Below are positions 32,776-41,630 of a stretch of DNA of 64,000 nucleotides, one piece after another. Each line of letters opens with the position of its first letter. The stretch's first letter is position 1. Made by a program: the position numbers and the translations under genes. The notes under the pieces were generated by a model. The model did no database searches and had not been told where the DNA came from. It saw nothing but the letters and a program-made list of their open reading frames with translations. This DNA comes from Prevotellaceae bacterium (GTDB taxonomy: Bacteria; Bacteroidota; Bacteroidia; Bacteroidales; Bacteroidaceae): contig JAQYET010000060.1 in assembly GCA_028723525.1 (NCBI GenBank), positions 124,001 to 188,000 on the forward strand. The letters run 5' to 3'.

Positions 32776-34560
32776 CTACTCTGCCGACATGTCTGCAACC
32801 ATTTGCCTATATTGGCTGTATATATGTGTACGTGCTACATAGCCTTTCAGAATACCGAAAGAATCCACCACAGGCAGCATCAGAGCATCGGTGCTGTCGA
32901 ATTTTTTCATCACCTCATCCATAGAGTCGTTGTCTCCGAGAACTGCCGGAGGTTCGGTCATCAACTCTGACACGCGGAAGTGACCATACAATTCGGTGCG
33001 GAACATGACGTGTCTTATCTTAGTGACATCAATCTCTCCCAACAACTGCCCTGCTTCATCTACCACCGGGACGATGCTCATGCGGCTTCGGCTGATGAAA
33101 TGGATAAGTTTTCCGAGTTTCATATCCGGCGAAACGGTTGTAACCTCCCGCTCTATCACACTGTCGAGACTCATCAGGGTGAGCACGGCATGGTCGGTGT
33201 GATGGGTAATAAGTTTACCCTGACGCGCCAGTCGCATACCGTAAATGCTGTGCGGTTCGAAGATAATTATTGTGAGGTAGGCACAGATACACACTATCAT
33301 CAGCGGAATGAACATCGCATAACCTCCCGTAAGTTCGGCTATCAGGAATATTCCTGTGAGGGGGGCGTGCATTACACCTGTCATAACTCCTGCCATACCG
33401 AGCAGGGTGAAATTCTTTTCCGGCACATAAGTCCCAATCTGATACATGTTCCACAAGCGTGAAAAGAAGAAGCCACCGAATGCTCCCATGAACAATGAGG
33501 GCGCAAACGTACCTCCACAGCCTCCGCCGCCGTTTGTCGCTGTGGTTGCAAACACCTTTGTGAACACCACAAGACCGACATAAATTATCAGCATATCGCT
33601 ATGCCCATAGAACAATGAGTTGTTCATTATCGTCTGCCAGTCGGCTTCGGTCTTGCCATTAAGCAGAATGTCTATGCTGCTATATCCTTCTCCGAAAAGC
33701 GATGGAAAGAGGAAGATGAGCATGGAAATAACCGAACCACCGAGTATTAAACGAACCAGATGTTTTTTCCCAAGGCGTTCGAACATTCTCTCAAACATAC
33801 CCGAAGCGCGTATAAACCAAAGGCTGAAAAATCCACAACACACACCGAGAAGTATTGTTGCAGGAACCCTGTCGAGCATCCAGTTGTCGTCAAGAGTGAA
33901 ATTGAACAGCGACGCAGAGCCGGTGAAGATATATGTAAAGCACGTAGCCGTTACGCTTGAGATTAGAATTGGGAGAAGAGACGCCATTGTCAAGTCCACC
34001 ATAAGCACCTCAAGAGTGAATACAAGACCTGCAATCGGGGCTTTGAATACGCCTGCTATCGCCGCAGATGCCCCACACCCTACCAACAACATCATCGTTT
34101 TGTTGTCCATCCGGAACAGTTTGCCGAGATTACTGCCGATTGCCGAGCCCGTTAACACTATAGGAGCCTCTGCACCGACGCTGCCTCCGAAGCCGATGGT
34201 TATTGCCGACGCCACTACAGAACTCCAGCAGTTGTGACCTCTTATCCTGCTTTTCTTAGAACTTATGGCATACAATATCCGCGTTATGCCATGCCCGATG
34301 TCGTCTCGCACGATGTAACGCACGAACAATGAGGTGAGATAAATTCCCACAACCGGCAACACTAAGTACATCCAGTTGAATGAAGTGATGTCAAACCCGG
34401 CTGTTAGAAGAAACTGTATCTCGGATATAATCCAGTGAAGGACATAGCCTGCCACCGCAGCGAGAAAACCCACTACGAAACTCAGCAGCAATGTAAACTG
34501 GCGGTCACTAACATGCCGTCCACGCCATTCCACAAACTTCAGCAACACCCCACTGTCCAT
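32776..34560 (-). CDS. ClC-family chloride channel/antiporter with CBS pair
   Basis: A 594-residue membrane protein: an N-terminal ClC domain with about 10-12 helices (about 20-430) and two C-terminal CBS domains (about 455-590) that may bind nucleotides. The GxEGP-type motif is present as GSVGAEAPIV with the gating glutamate kept but the following Gly replaced by Ala; the usual GSGIP filter motif appears as GHGI. GGGGCGGTFAPSLFMGAFGG marks the second filter. Whether it is a channel or a H+/Cl- exchanger is not decided here. Confidence 0.92.
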   Translation of the reverse strand: MDSGVLLKFVEWRGRHVSDRQFTLLLSFVVGFLAAVAGYVLHWIISEIQFLLTAGFDITSFNWMYLVLPVVGIYLTSLFVRYIVRDDIGHGITRILYAISSKKSRIRGHNCWSSVVASAITIGFGGSVGAEAPIVLTGSAIGSNLGKLFRMDNKTMMLLVGCGASAAIAGVFKAPIAGLVFTLEVLMVDLTMASLLPILISSVTATCFTYIFTGSASLFNFTLDDNWMLDRVPATILLGVCCGFFSLWFIRASGMFERMFERLGKKHLVRLILGGSVISMLIFLFPSLFGEGYSSIDILLNGKTEADWQTIMNNSLFYGHSDMLIIYVGLVVFTKVFATTATNGGGGCGGTFAPSLFMGAFGGFFFSRLWNMYQIGTYVPEKNFTLLGMAGVMTGVMHAPLTGIFLIAELTGGYAMFIPLMIVCICAYLTIIIFEPHSIYGMRLARQGKLITHHTDHAVLTLMSLDSVIEREVTTVSPDMKLGKLIHFISRSRMSIVPVVDEAGQLLGEIDVTKIRHVMFRTELYGHFRVSELMTEPPAVLGDNDSMDEVMKKFDSTDALMLPVVDSFGILKGYVARTHIYSQYRQMVADMSAE

Positions 34561-34572
34561 TCGCGACTGTCC

Positions 34573-35142
34573 CTATTTCCTTATTATGGTGATTTCTCCG
34601 TCCTCTTTTATCTTTATTATCAACGACGGAGTATGCGGTTTATGTTCCTGCCGCCTTGAGAAGCATACGTAATCGGCAGCCTCTATCATTTCCTTTGAAA
34701 TGTCTCGGAAATTCTGTGCTGCCGGTTCGCCGCTGATATTGACACTCGTCGATACTATCGGCTTCTGAAATCTGAAGCAAAGTTCTTTTGAAAAGGGCTC
34801 ACGTGTTATCCTCATCGCAACACTTCCGTCTTCCGCAATGAGGTTTGAAGCAAGGTTCACGGCATTGTCAAGGATTATCGTTGTAGGTTTTTCGGCATAT
34901 TCCATCAACTGCCAAGCCACTTCCGGCACGTTTCTAACATAGCGTTGCAGCCTTACATCGGAGTCAACAAGGCATATCATTGCCTTAGAATCGTCGCGCT
35001 GCTTCATTGCATACACCTTTGCCACAGCATCAGCATTGGTAGCATCGCAGCCTATTCCCCACACCGTATCAGTGGGATAAAGTATAACCCCACCCTGCTT
35101 CATCACGTTAACCGCGTTCTGTATATCTTCTTTCTGTGTCAC
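34573..35142 (-). CDS. tsaC: L-threonylcarbamoyladenylate synthase
   Basis: A 189-residue YrdC/Sua5-type enzyme that makes threonylcarbamoyl-AMP for the universal tRNA t6A37 modification. The family motifs are VILYPTDTVWGIGCDA near residues 18-33, KQRDDSKAMICLV, VAMRITREPF, and STSVNISGEPAAQNF. It is the short form without the Sua5 C-terminal domain. It is 12 bp from the ClC gene start, on the same strand, and probably cotranscribed. Confidence 0.95.
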   Translation of the reverse strand: MTQKEDIQNAVNVMKQGGVILYPTDTVWGIGCDATNADAVAKVYAMKQRDDSKAMICLVDSDVRLQRYVRNVPEVAWQLMEYAEKPTTIILDNAVNLASNLIAEDGSVAMRITREPFSKELCFRFQKPIVSTSVNISGEPAAQNFRDISKEMIEAADYVCFSRRQEHKPHTPSLIIKIKEDGEITIIRK

Positions 35143-35458
35143 CTTTTGTCTATATTGCTCTTTTTTATTTTCGTATAAAAATCATTTGAACGGCAAAGTT
35201 ATACGAAAAAAACGGTATAACAAAGAAAAGGGACATATTTTTTCTAACTTTGATTTTTAATTTTCAAAAAACAATCTTTCATCAAATCGGCAGAATGAAA
35301 ATGTTTTAAAACAACGATGAAAATAAGCGTGCAACACCAATTATGCCCGGCGAAATACCATTTCAGACAATTACTCAAACCGGCAAAGGATGTTGGTTGG
35401 GCAGCAGGATGTCGCTATGCTGATTATTCAATAGCAAATTCTTGCGTGAGACATGTCT
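35143..35458. other. 316-bp intergenic region upstream of tsaC
   Basis: It contains the tsaC promoter box (35194-35201) and, on the plus strand, a TAACTTTG box (35245-35252) ahead of a 49-codon open frame at 35317-35466. That frame (MKISVQHQLCPAKYH...) has no recognised family, no convincing ribosome-binding site, and its end overlaps the stop of the convergent yqaA-like gene, so it is noted but not called. No hairpin terminator for tsaC's upstream neighbour is visible. Confidence 0.4.
35194..35201 (-). promoter_or_regulatory. -7 promoter box for tsaC
   Basis: The minus strand reads TAACTTTG (TAnnTTTG), 52 bp ahead of the tsaC start. Confidence 0.6.
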
Positions 35459-35911
35459 TCACATAATCATGTCGGCACCATACACCAGCAGTAAGTATCT
35501 AAGCACTTTGCCAATGGCTATGCTTGTTATTGACAGGAATACGTTGGAGCGCATCAGTCCGAGAAGCACTGTTATGGCACTGCCGAGTATCGGAAGGAAA
35601 GCGAAGAAACCCATTACAGCTCCCCTGTCGCCCATGAAACGTTTTGCGCGGTACATGTTTTTGGTGCTTATGTGCAGGTAACGCTCAAACCATTCAGTCT
35701 TTCCCATTCTCCCCACTCCATAATTGAACATACTGCCTGCCACATTACCTATGCTTCCGTATGCAATAAGTTGCAACGGGTCGAGACCGGCAGCGAGAAG
35801 TGCAAGCATAACAGCCTCGCTGCTGAAAGGGAAAACACTCCCTGCGAGAAAGGCAGAGAGCAGCATTCCCCAATATCCGTATCCTATCAGAATGTCAGTA
35901 AAGGAGTCCAC
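35459..35911 (-). CDS. YqaA/DedA-type VTT-domain membrane protein
   Basis: A 150-residue membrane protein with four hydrophobic segments. The FPFSSEAVMLALLAAG and YGSIGNVAGSMFNYGVGR motifs identify the YqaA branch of the SNARE-associated/DedA family, linked to lipid scrambling and envelope homeostasis. The start is GTG at 35911; no ATG gives the conserved N-terminus. It overlaps the end of the upstream membrane protein gene by 25 bp, which implies translational coupling. Confidence 0.85.
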   Translation of the reverse strand: MDSFTDILIGYGYWGMLLSAFLAGSVFPFSSEAVMLALLAAGLDPLQLIAYGSIGNVAGSMFNYGVGRMGKTEWFERYLHISTKNMYRAKRFMGDRGAVMGFFAFLPILGSAITVLLGLMRSNVFLSITSIAIGKVLRYLLLVYGADMIM

Positions 35912-36837
35912 AGACCTAAGAAATAAGTTACTACCGGCGGTAACATTGCCATTGCCATGAGCGTTAGCGAAACGATGTTGGTAAGTTTGGTATGGGTCAG
36001 AGAGATGAAATGTGCTATCAATGGAGCGGTGTTTATTATTGCAATTCGTATCAAGATGTCGAAATGCCGGGGCTGAAGTATGATAAATACCATTGTAGCC
36101 ACGTTGATGGTTATGAACATCTCGTAAATCATCCGCGTGCGTATCTTGTCTTTAACGCTGTTTCGCACGAAGTGTACTGTGCCAATAATGGCGCAAAGCA
36201 GTACTAAGGCAAAGGTTAATATATGGTATATGTTGACACAGAAAATATCGGCAATGTTCCCGAAGTCGGCTATCTCGGCGAAATGAGTGACAAGTTGGGA
36301 GAAGTTTCCCACATAAGAATAATACCCGGCTAAGAACCAATAAGGCAGGAGAAGCCCTAACAGAGATGCGAAGAATGTGCGCCAGTTCAACGCGGTCATC
36401 TTTGTTGATAGCATTATCCACAGCAATGGCACATAGAAGAGTATCTGTATGAATAACACACTCGTAACTCCTACGCATAAAAAGGCATAAAACACCCAGC
36501 CGGAGGCATCCCTGTTCTGAAACGATTTCAAGAATAAAAGATAGAATAATACCGTACAAACTTCTATTATTCCACCATTTAGAGATGTAAAGAGATAGAC
36601 AGAACTGCACATCATGAACATGAACGAGCAGGATACCAAGCGGCTATATATTCGTATCAGTGAGTTGGAGTTGTTCAGTTCCACCATGAGATAAGTTGTC
36701 ACTGCAAAACAAATGAACGGATACCACAAATTTTTCTGAACCAAACCGTAGGCAAGCCATACCGAAATTGCTATCACACTCGTGACATGTAGTGTAAGCC
36801 TGCTTTCTGCAATCTTGTTCTGAAGTCGCTTAATCAT
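35887..36837 (-). CDS. Uncharacterised polytopic membrane protein
   Basis: A 316-residue protein with about 8-9 membrane helices and a short basic cytoplasmic N-terminus (MIKRLQNKIAESR). It looks like a conserved Bacteroidales membrane protein (DUF6427-like in character), but I cannot name a function and no catalytic or transport motif is evident. The ATG at 36837 is chosen over an upstream in-frame TTG at 36867. It lies between purD and the yqaA-like gene on the same strand and overlaps the latter by 25 bp. Confidence 0.75.
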   Translation of the reverse strand: MIKRLQNKIAESRLTLHVTSVIAISVWLAYGLVQKNLWYPFICFAVTTYLMVELNNSNSLIRIYSRLVSCSFMFMMCSSVYLFTSLNGGIIEVCTVLFYLLFLKSFQNRDASGWVFYAFLCVGVTSVLFIQILFYVPLLWIMLSTKMTALNWRTFFASLLGLLLPYWFLAGYYSYVGNFSQLVTHFAEIADFGNIADIFCVNIYHILTFALVLLCAIIGTVHFVRNSVKDKIRTRMIYEMFITINVATMVFIILQPRHFDILIRIAIINTAPLIAHFISLTHTKLTNIVSLTLMAMAMLPPVVTYFLGLWTPLLTF

Positions 36838-36898
36838 ACTTTCTAACTTTTTATCCGGCTTGCTCAACGCTCAACCTACAACCACAATCGCTCATCAA

Positions 36899-38167
36899 TC
36901 AAATATCTTTCCCGATATCAGTACGGAAATACTTATCGGCAAACTTTATCTTGCTTGCTTCTTTGAACGATTTTTCGAGAGCCTCATCCTTATCTTTTCC
37001 GTAAGAAGAAACGGCAATGACACGCCCTCCGTTGGTGACAATCTTGCCGTCTTTGAGAGCCGTTCCCGAATGGAAGACAATGCTGTCGGAGACATCTTTT
37101 ATTCCTTCTATGACATAACCTTTCTTGTATTCTTGCGGATAACCGCCACTTACGAGCATTATGCAAACTGCTGCACGCTCGTCAAATTCAACTTTCCTTT
37201 CGTCAAGATTACCCTCAGCAACGCCTTGGAACAAATCAACGATGTCGCTCTTCAAGCGCAACATCACGCTTTCTGTCTCCGGGTCGCCCATTCTACAGTT
37301 ATACTCTATCACCATCGGTTCGCCATCCACGTTGATAAGTCCGAAGAATATGAAGCCTTTATAGTCAATCCCCTCTTCTGCCAAACCGTCTATCGTGGGG
37401 CTTATAATCCGCGTCTCCACCTTCGCCATCCATTCTTTTGTTGCGAAAGGCACCGGTGTGACGCTACCCATACCGCCGGTATTAAGTCCGGTGTCATGCT
37501 CCCCTATGCGTTTATAATCTTTCGCTTCCGGCAATATTTGATAATGTTTGCCGTCGGTGAGCACAAACACCGAGCATTCCGTGCCGCTGAGAAACTCCTC
37601 TATAACGACCCTTGCCGATGCGTTTCCGAACATTCCACCGAGCATTTCGCGCAGTTCTTTCTTGGCTTCGTCGAGGGTTGGAAGTATCAGCACACCCTTA
37701 CCGGCGCACAGTCCGTCGGCTTTCAGCACGTATGGAGCGTTCAACGTTTCGAGGAATTGCAGTCCTTCGTCGAGCATAGAGCCGTCGAATGTGCGATATT
37801 TTGCTGTCGGGATGTTGTGACGCAGCATAAAAGCCTTTGCAAAATCTTTAGAACCTTCAAGCACGGCACCTTGTTTCGACGGACCGATAACAGAGATGTG
37901 CTTTGTACGCTCGTCGTTACCGAACTCGTCGTATATACCATTCACGAGAGGATCTTCCGGTCCTACCACCACCATATCTATATCGTTGATGACAGCAAAG
38001 TCTTTCAGCTTGTCAAAATCATTAACACCTATAGGCACATTCTCTCCCACATTGCCTGTGCCGGCATTGCCCGGTGCGATATACAGTTTCTCACATTTAT
38101 CGCTCTGGGCTATCTTCCATGCAAGGGCATGTTCGCGCCCTCCAGAACCCAAAAGTAGAATTCTCAT
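36899..38167 (-). CDS. purD: Phosphoribosylamine-glycine ligase
   Basis: A 422-residue ATP-grasp enzyme for the second step of purine synthesis. The N-terminal motif [19 protein letters not shown] is the family hallmark, followed by [11 protein letters not shown], the ATP-grasp region with [12 protein letters not shown], and [13 protein letters not shown]. The C-terminal part has [13 protein letters not shown]. The ATG at 38167 is chosen because it gives the conserved N-terminus; 27 upstream codons in the same frame are not conserved. Confidence 0.97.
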   Translation of the reverse strand: MRILLLGSGGREHALAWKIAQSDKCEKLYIAPGNAGTGNVGENVPIGVNDFDKLKDFAVINDIDMVVVGPEDPLVNGIYDEFGNDERTKHISVIGPSKQGAVLEGSKDFAKAFMLRHNIPTAKYRTFDGSMLDEGLQFLETLNAPYVLKADGLCAGKGVLILPTLDEAKKELREMLGGMFGNASARVVIEEFLSGTECSVFVLTDGKHYQILPEAKDYKRIGEHDTGLNTGGMGSVTPVPFATKEWMAKVETRIISPTIDGLAEEGIDYKGFIFFGLINVDGEPMVIEYNCRMGDPETESVMLRLKSDIVDLFQGVAEGNLDERKVEFDERAAVCIMLVSGGYPQEYKKGYVIEGIKDVSDSIVFHSGTALKDGKIVTNGGRVIAVSSYGKDKDEALEKSFKEASKIKFADKYFRTDIGKDI

Positions 38168-38270
38168 CGATTTCCTCATTTCCATTTTCGGGAAATATAC
38201 TGTTTTTTCCTTTGCCGGAACTCTGTTTAACACACAATTTACAGCCATATCGTTATTTGTTTTTCGCGTG

Positions 38271-38278
38271 CAAAGTTA
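38271..38278 (-). promoter_or_regulatory. -7 promoter box for purD
   Basis: The minus strand reads TAACTTTG (TAnnTTTG), about 104 bp ahead of the purD start. The leader is long enough for regulation, but I could not recognise a purine riboswitch in it. Confidence 0.55.
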
Positions 38279-38348
38279 CAATAAATCATTTTAATATCAT
38301 CAGCATTTTGTAAGTTTAATCACAGTCGATCATTATATTACAAACTCA

Positions 38349-39680
38349 TTATATTTCCACTATAGAGACGATTATAGCATCTGTGGTATTATGGGTTATC
38401 TTGTATCTGTCGTCGGTTCGCTCTCCTACGAGCCAAAGAATATTGCCAGTGGCATCTTCAATAAGGAGTTGTTTCTGTTTGTCTGCCAACGAACGACGCT
38501 TGTCTGTCATATACTTGCTCACGAGTTTAGAGCCTTTCATGCCGAATGGGAAAAAGCGGTCTCCGTTCTCAGCAGTTCTTAGCAACAGTGGGAATTTCAC
38601 ATTTGCAGCATCGAGTGTTGCCGTCATGTTGTCCTTAGAAATACAGAAGCCGTCATCAATAGCAGCTTTTGCCACTCGAATTGCCTTCATTTCTCCTATC
38701 ATATATTTGCCCGGCTCCGGTATTTTCAGACTAACCCGGTTGTTTTCTATCTTCGTTACGATTATTTTTTGGCGGTCGAACAGCAACTGATGAGTTGCGG
38801 ACAGGAACCTCGTACCGGTGGGGAAGTCAAGGTTACAGCCTATACGTTCTATCTGTTCGGGATTAAACCCGTAATCTTTCAGGATGCTGAACAACGTATA
38901 TTCCGGGGAAGTTTCTTCCCGAAGAGCAGGAACATCAATGTATAATGAATTGTCGATGAAATGGGAAACTTTTGAAACAGAAGCCTCGATGGATTGGCTG
39001 AAAACCTTGTTCACCTCGTTCATCCTTATAGCAGTCTTGACAATGTTTTGCACTGCGGCAGGATTTATCTTTTCCAACATAGGTATTATGTTGAGCCGAA
39101 CATTGTTTCTCACACAAAAATCGTTGAGATTTGTGGAGTCGGTCACATAATCTTGAGACTCCTTTGCAAGAAAATCCTCGATTTCACCGCGCGAAACACA
39201 CAACAATGGTCTGATGATATTATCTCGCTTCGGCACAATTCCTGCCATTCCCTTTATCCCCGTGCCGCGTATAAGATTCATTATAACCGTCTCTGCACAA
39301 TCGTTCTGATGATGAGCCACGCATATACCTTCGGCATCAATAGACTGTCTGAGATTTTCAAAAAAGGAATATCTTAGATTTCGTGCAGCCATTTCGATGC
39401 TGACCTTATGCAATAGTGCATAAGCGTTGGTATCAAAATGTGCAAGATGCAGTTTGATGTTTCTCTTGCTACACAGTTCTATGCAAAACTGTTCGTCGCG
39501 CGAAGACTCATCGCCTCGCAGGTTAAAATTGCAATGAACTGCCTCTATGTCATACCCGAGTTGCTGTAAAACGATAAGCAGGCACACGCTATCCGCTCCG
39601 CCGGACAAGGCTATCATATACCTTTTATCCTTTGAAAGCAGACTGTTAGACGCGATGAAATTGGCAATTCTTTTCAGCAT
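38349..39680 (-). CDS. tilS: tRNA(Ile)-lysidine synthetase
   Basis: A 443-residue N-type ATP pyrophosphatase that converts C34 of tRNA-Ile(CAU) to lysidine. The PP-loop ALSGGADSVCLL is near residues 23-34, with HHQNDCAETVIMNLIRGTGIKG downstream. The C-terminal region includes the TilS_C domain with KGSKLVSKYMTDKR. It is 4 bp after the RlmI-like gene and part of the minus-strand cluster from 41515. Confidence 0.95.
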   Translation of the reverse strand: MLKRIANFIASNSLLSKDKRYMIALSGGADSVCLLIVLQQLGYDIEAVHCNFNLRGDESSRDEQFCIELCSKRNIKLHLAHFDTNAYALLHKVSIEMAARNLRYSFFENLRQSIDAEGICVAHHQNDCAETVIMNLIRGTGIKGMAGIVPKRDNIIRPLLCVSRGEIEDFLAKESQDYVTDSTNLNDFCVRNNVRLNIIPMLEKINPAAVQNIVKTAIRMNEVNKVFSQSIEASVSKVSHFIDNSLYIDVPALREETSPEYTLFSILKDYGFNPEQIERIGCNLDFPTGTRFLSATHQLLFDRQKIIVTKIENNRVSLKIPEPGKYMIGEMKAIRVAKAAIDDGFCISKDNMTATLDAANVKFPLLLRTAENGDRFFPFGMKGSKLVSKYMTDKRRSLADKQKQLLIEDATGNILWLVGERTDDRYKITHNTTDAIIVSIVEI

Positions 39681-39684
39681 ATTC

Positions 39685-40866
39685 TCATTCTATATACAAA
39701 ACAAGTCCTTTCAGATACTCGCCTTCCGGATGATAGATATTTATAGGGTGGTCGGCAGGCTGGTGCAACTGATGAAGAATTCTTACCTTTCTGCCTGCCA
39801 GAGCTGCAGCCGTGAACACCGCATTGCGGAAATTATCCTTCGTAACCACCTGACTGCAACTGAACGTAAACAATATTCCTCCCGGCTTGATGCGCTGCAT
39901 AGCCTTCTGGTTAAGTCGTGTATATCCTTTCAACGCATTGTGTAGCGCGTTGCGATGTTTAGCGAAAGCCGGAGGGTCGAGTATTATAAGGTCATAAACA
40001 TCGTCTGCCCTGTCGAGGAACTTGAAAGCATCTTCACAATAGGCAACATGCCGTTTGTCTTCCGGGAAATTCAATCCGACATTGGCATTGGTCAGTTCGA
40101 TGGCCTTCGCACTGCTGTCAACGGAATGCACAACCTTTGCTCCGCCTCGCATGGCATAGAATGAAAAACCTCCGGTGTAGCAAAACATATTCAGCACTGT
40201 CTTTCCTCCGGAATAACGCTCGAGCAAAGAACGGTTCTCTCTTTGGTCGATGAAGAAACCGGTTTTTTGTCCTTTCAGCCAGTCAACATGAAACTTCAGT
40301 CCGTTTTCCACGGCAGTATTGTTTTCGCTGCAGCCCGAAATAAAACCGTTTTCCTGCCCAAGTTCCGCCTTGAAGGGCAGAGTGGTCTCGCTTTTATAGA
40401 AGACATTTTTTATCCTTTCTCCCATAATGCCAATGAGAACCTTTGCGACGACATTCCTACAGATGTGCATGCCTACGCTGTGAGCCTGCATTACAGCCGT
40501 TTCGCCATAACAATCTATCACCAATCCGGGGAGATTGTCGCCCTCTCCGTGTACAAGTCGGTAGGTGTTGTTTGCCGGATTATCAGCCACTCCTATGCTC
40601 TTGCGCATTGCGAAGGCTGTTTCAAGGCGTTTTATGAAGAAGTGCTCGTCAATCTCAATATCTTCAAACGAAAGCACTCTCACCGCAATGGAGCCTATCT
40701 GATAATGCCCGACAGCGATGAAATCGCCATTTTCTGTGGTCACGCGTACCGTGTCCCCCTCTTCTATTCCGTTCTCGCAGTGCTTTATTGCACCCGAGAA
40801 CACCCAAGGGTGAAATCTCTTCAGACTTTCGTCTTTTCCTTTCTTCAGCGTTATTGTCTTATACAT
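39685..40866 (-). CDS. RlmI-like 23S rRNA cytosine-C5 methyltransferase
   Basis: A 393-residue class I SAM-dependent methyltransferase. An N-terminal PUA domain (about 1-75) precedes the Rossmann domain with SAM-binding NMFCYTGGFSFYAMRGGAK and the catalytic DPPAFAK. E. coli RlmI makes m5C1962 in 23S rRNA; the same target is likely but not shown. It lies 1 bp after the exonuclease gene on the same strand. Confidence 0.92.
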   Translation of the reverse strand: MYKTITLKKGKDESLKRFHPWVFSGAIKHCENGIEEGDTVRVTTENGDFIAVGHYQIGSIAVRVLSFEDIEIDEHFFIKRLETAFAMRKSIGVADNPANNTYRLVHGEGDNLPGLVIDCYGETAVMQAHSVGMHICRNVVAKVLIGIMGERIKNVFYKSETTLPFKAELGQENGFISGCSENNTAVENGLKFHVDWLKGQKTGFFIDQRENRSLLERYSGGKTVLNMFCYTGGFSFYAMRGGAKVVHSVDSSAKAIELTNANVGLNFPEDKRHVAYCEDAFKFLDRADDVYDLIILDPPAFAKHRNALHNALKGYTRLNQKAMQRIKPGGILFTFSCSQVVTKDNFRNAVFTAAALAGRKVRILHQLHQPADHPINIYHPEGEYLKGLVLYIE

Positions 40867-40867
40867 C

Positions 40868-41515
40868 TTATCCTTGATTGTTGTTTTTTTCTTGTTCGAT
40901 GACCTTCATTAAAGCATAATCTCCTGTGATTTTCAGTCTTACAATTTCTTCGTAAAGAACAATGCAAGCCCACGCATCAGTGGCTGCATACAGTTTCTGA
41001 TTTTCTTTAAGCACATCATTCTCCCAATTAGAGAGTTGCTGACTCTTGCTTATTCTCTTACCAATGAGGTTAGCGTACAGTTTCTGAAGACTCATATCCT
41101 CTATCCCTATCTCGTTGACATGTTTCTGCAAGTCTATGAAATAGCCCGGTTCGAATGGTTTTCTGCGTTGCAAAGCATGAATATCATCATTGAGCGAGAG
41201 TCCCACCTTTGGCACATTCTTGTCTTCGAGCAGTCTTATAAGCGCAGGGGTTAGGTCGGTATGGTTCAGACGGAACAGGAAGCAAGTGTCTGAAGTGGAT
41301 ACCTGAAGCAGTGACACCTTGTGTGTTATGCCGCGCTTGAACGAGGGTCTTGTCTCTGTATCAATGCCAAGAATAGGCTTAGACAAGAGATAATCAACAG
41401 CTTTTTCTGTCTCTCCGGCAGTCAATATAGTTATTATTCTCCCTTCAAACAAAACTCTCGGAAGGGCGGGGATTAGTTTTTTATCGAACTTGTTATATAT
41501 CGTTTTCTTCATCAT
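40868..41515 (-). CDS. 3'-5' exonuclease, RNase D/WRN-like
   Basis: A 215-residue DnaQ-fold nuclease. ExoI is GIDTETRPSF (about 50-59), ExoII is in VGLSLNDDIHAL, and ExoIII in YAATDAWACIVLYEE, giving the DEDDy set. It lacks the HRDC domains of full RNase D and resembles stand-alone WRN-exonuclease-like proteins of Bacteroidota. RNA or DNA could be the substrate. It is the first gene of the cluster with rlmI-like and tilS, hinting at an RNA role. Confidence 0.87.
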   Translation of the reverse strand: MMKKTIYNKFDKKLIPALPRVLFEGRIITILTAGETEKAVDYLLSKPILGIDTETRPSFKRGITHKVSLLQVSTSDTCFLFRLNHTDLTPALIRLLEDKNVPKVGLSLNDDIHALQRRKPFEPGYFIDLQKHVNEIGIEDMSLQKLYANLIGKRISKSQQLSNWENDVLKENQKLYAATDAWACIVLYEEIVRLKITGDYALMKVIEQEKNNNQG

Positions 41516-41532
41516 TTCAAGTTTTCAACGTG

Positions 41533-41540
41533 CAAAATTA
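41533..41540 (-). promoter_or_regulatory. -7 promoter box for the exonuclease cluster
   Basis: The minus strand reads TAATTTTG (TAnnTTTG), 18 bp ahead of the start at 41515. It is divergent from the ftsK promoter 43 bp away. Confidence 0.6.
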
Positions 41541-41583
41541 GCAAAAAAAAGCGATTATATACGCTTTTCTGATATTTTTCAAC

Positions 41584-41591
41584 TAATTTTG
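41584..41591 (+). promoter_or_regulatory. -7 promoter box for ftsK
   Basis: TAATTTTG matches TAnnTTTG, 39 bp ahead of the ATG at 41631. It supports that start and rules out the longer frame from 41490. Confidence 0.6.
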
Positions 41592-41630
41592 CAGCAAATA
41601 ATAAGATGTTTCGAGACAAAGCATATCATA

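Noticed and set aside
35317..35466. 49-codon plus-strand frame upstream of tsaC
   Set aside because: It follows a promoter-like box, but it has no family, no convincing ribosome site, and its end overlaps the convergent yqaA-like gene.
36860..38158. 432-codon frame antisense to purD
   Set aside because: It is long, but it mirrors purD codons; purD has intact motifs along its whole length.
41490..41630. 47-codon extension of FtsK
   Set aside because: The ftsK promoter box lies inside it and the conserved protein begins at 41631.
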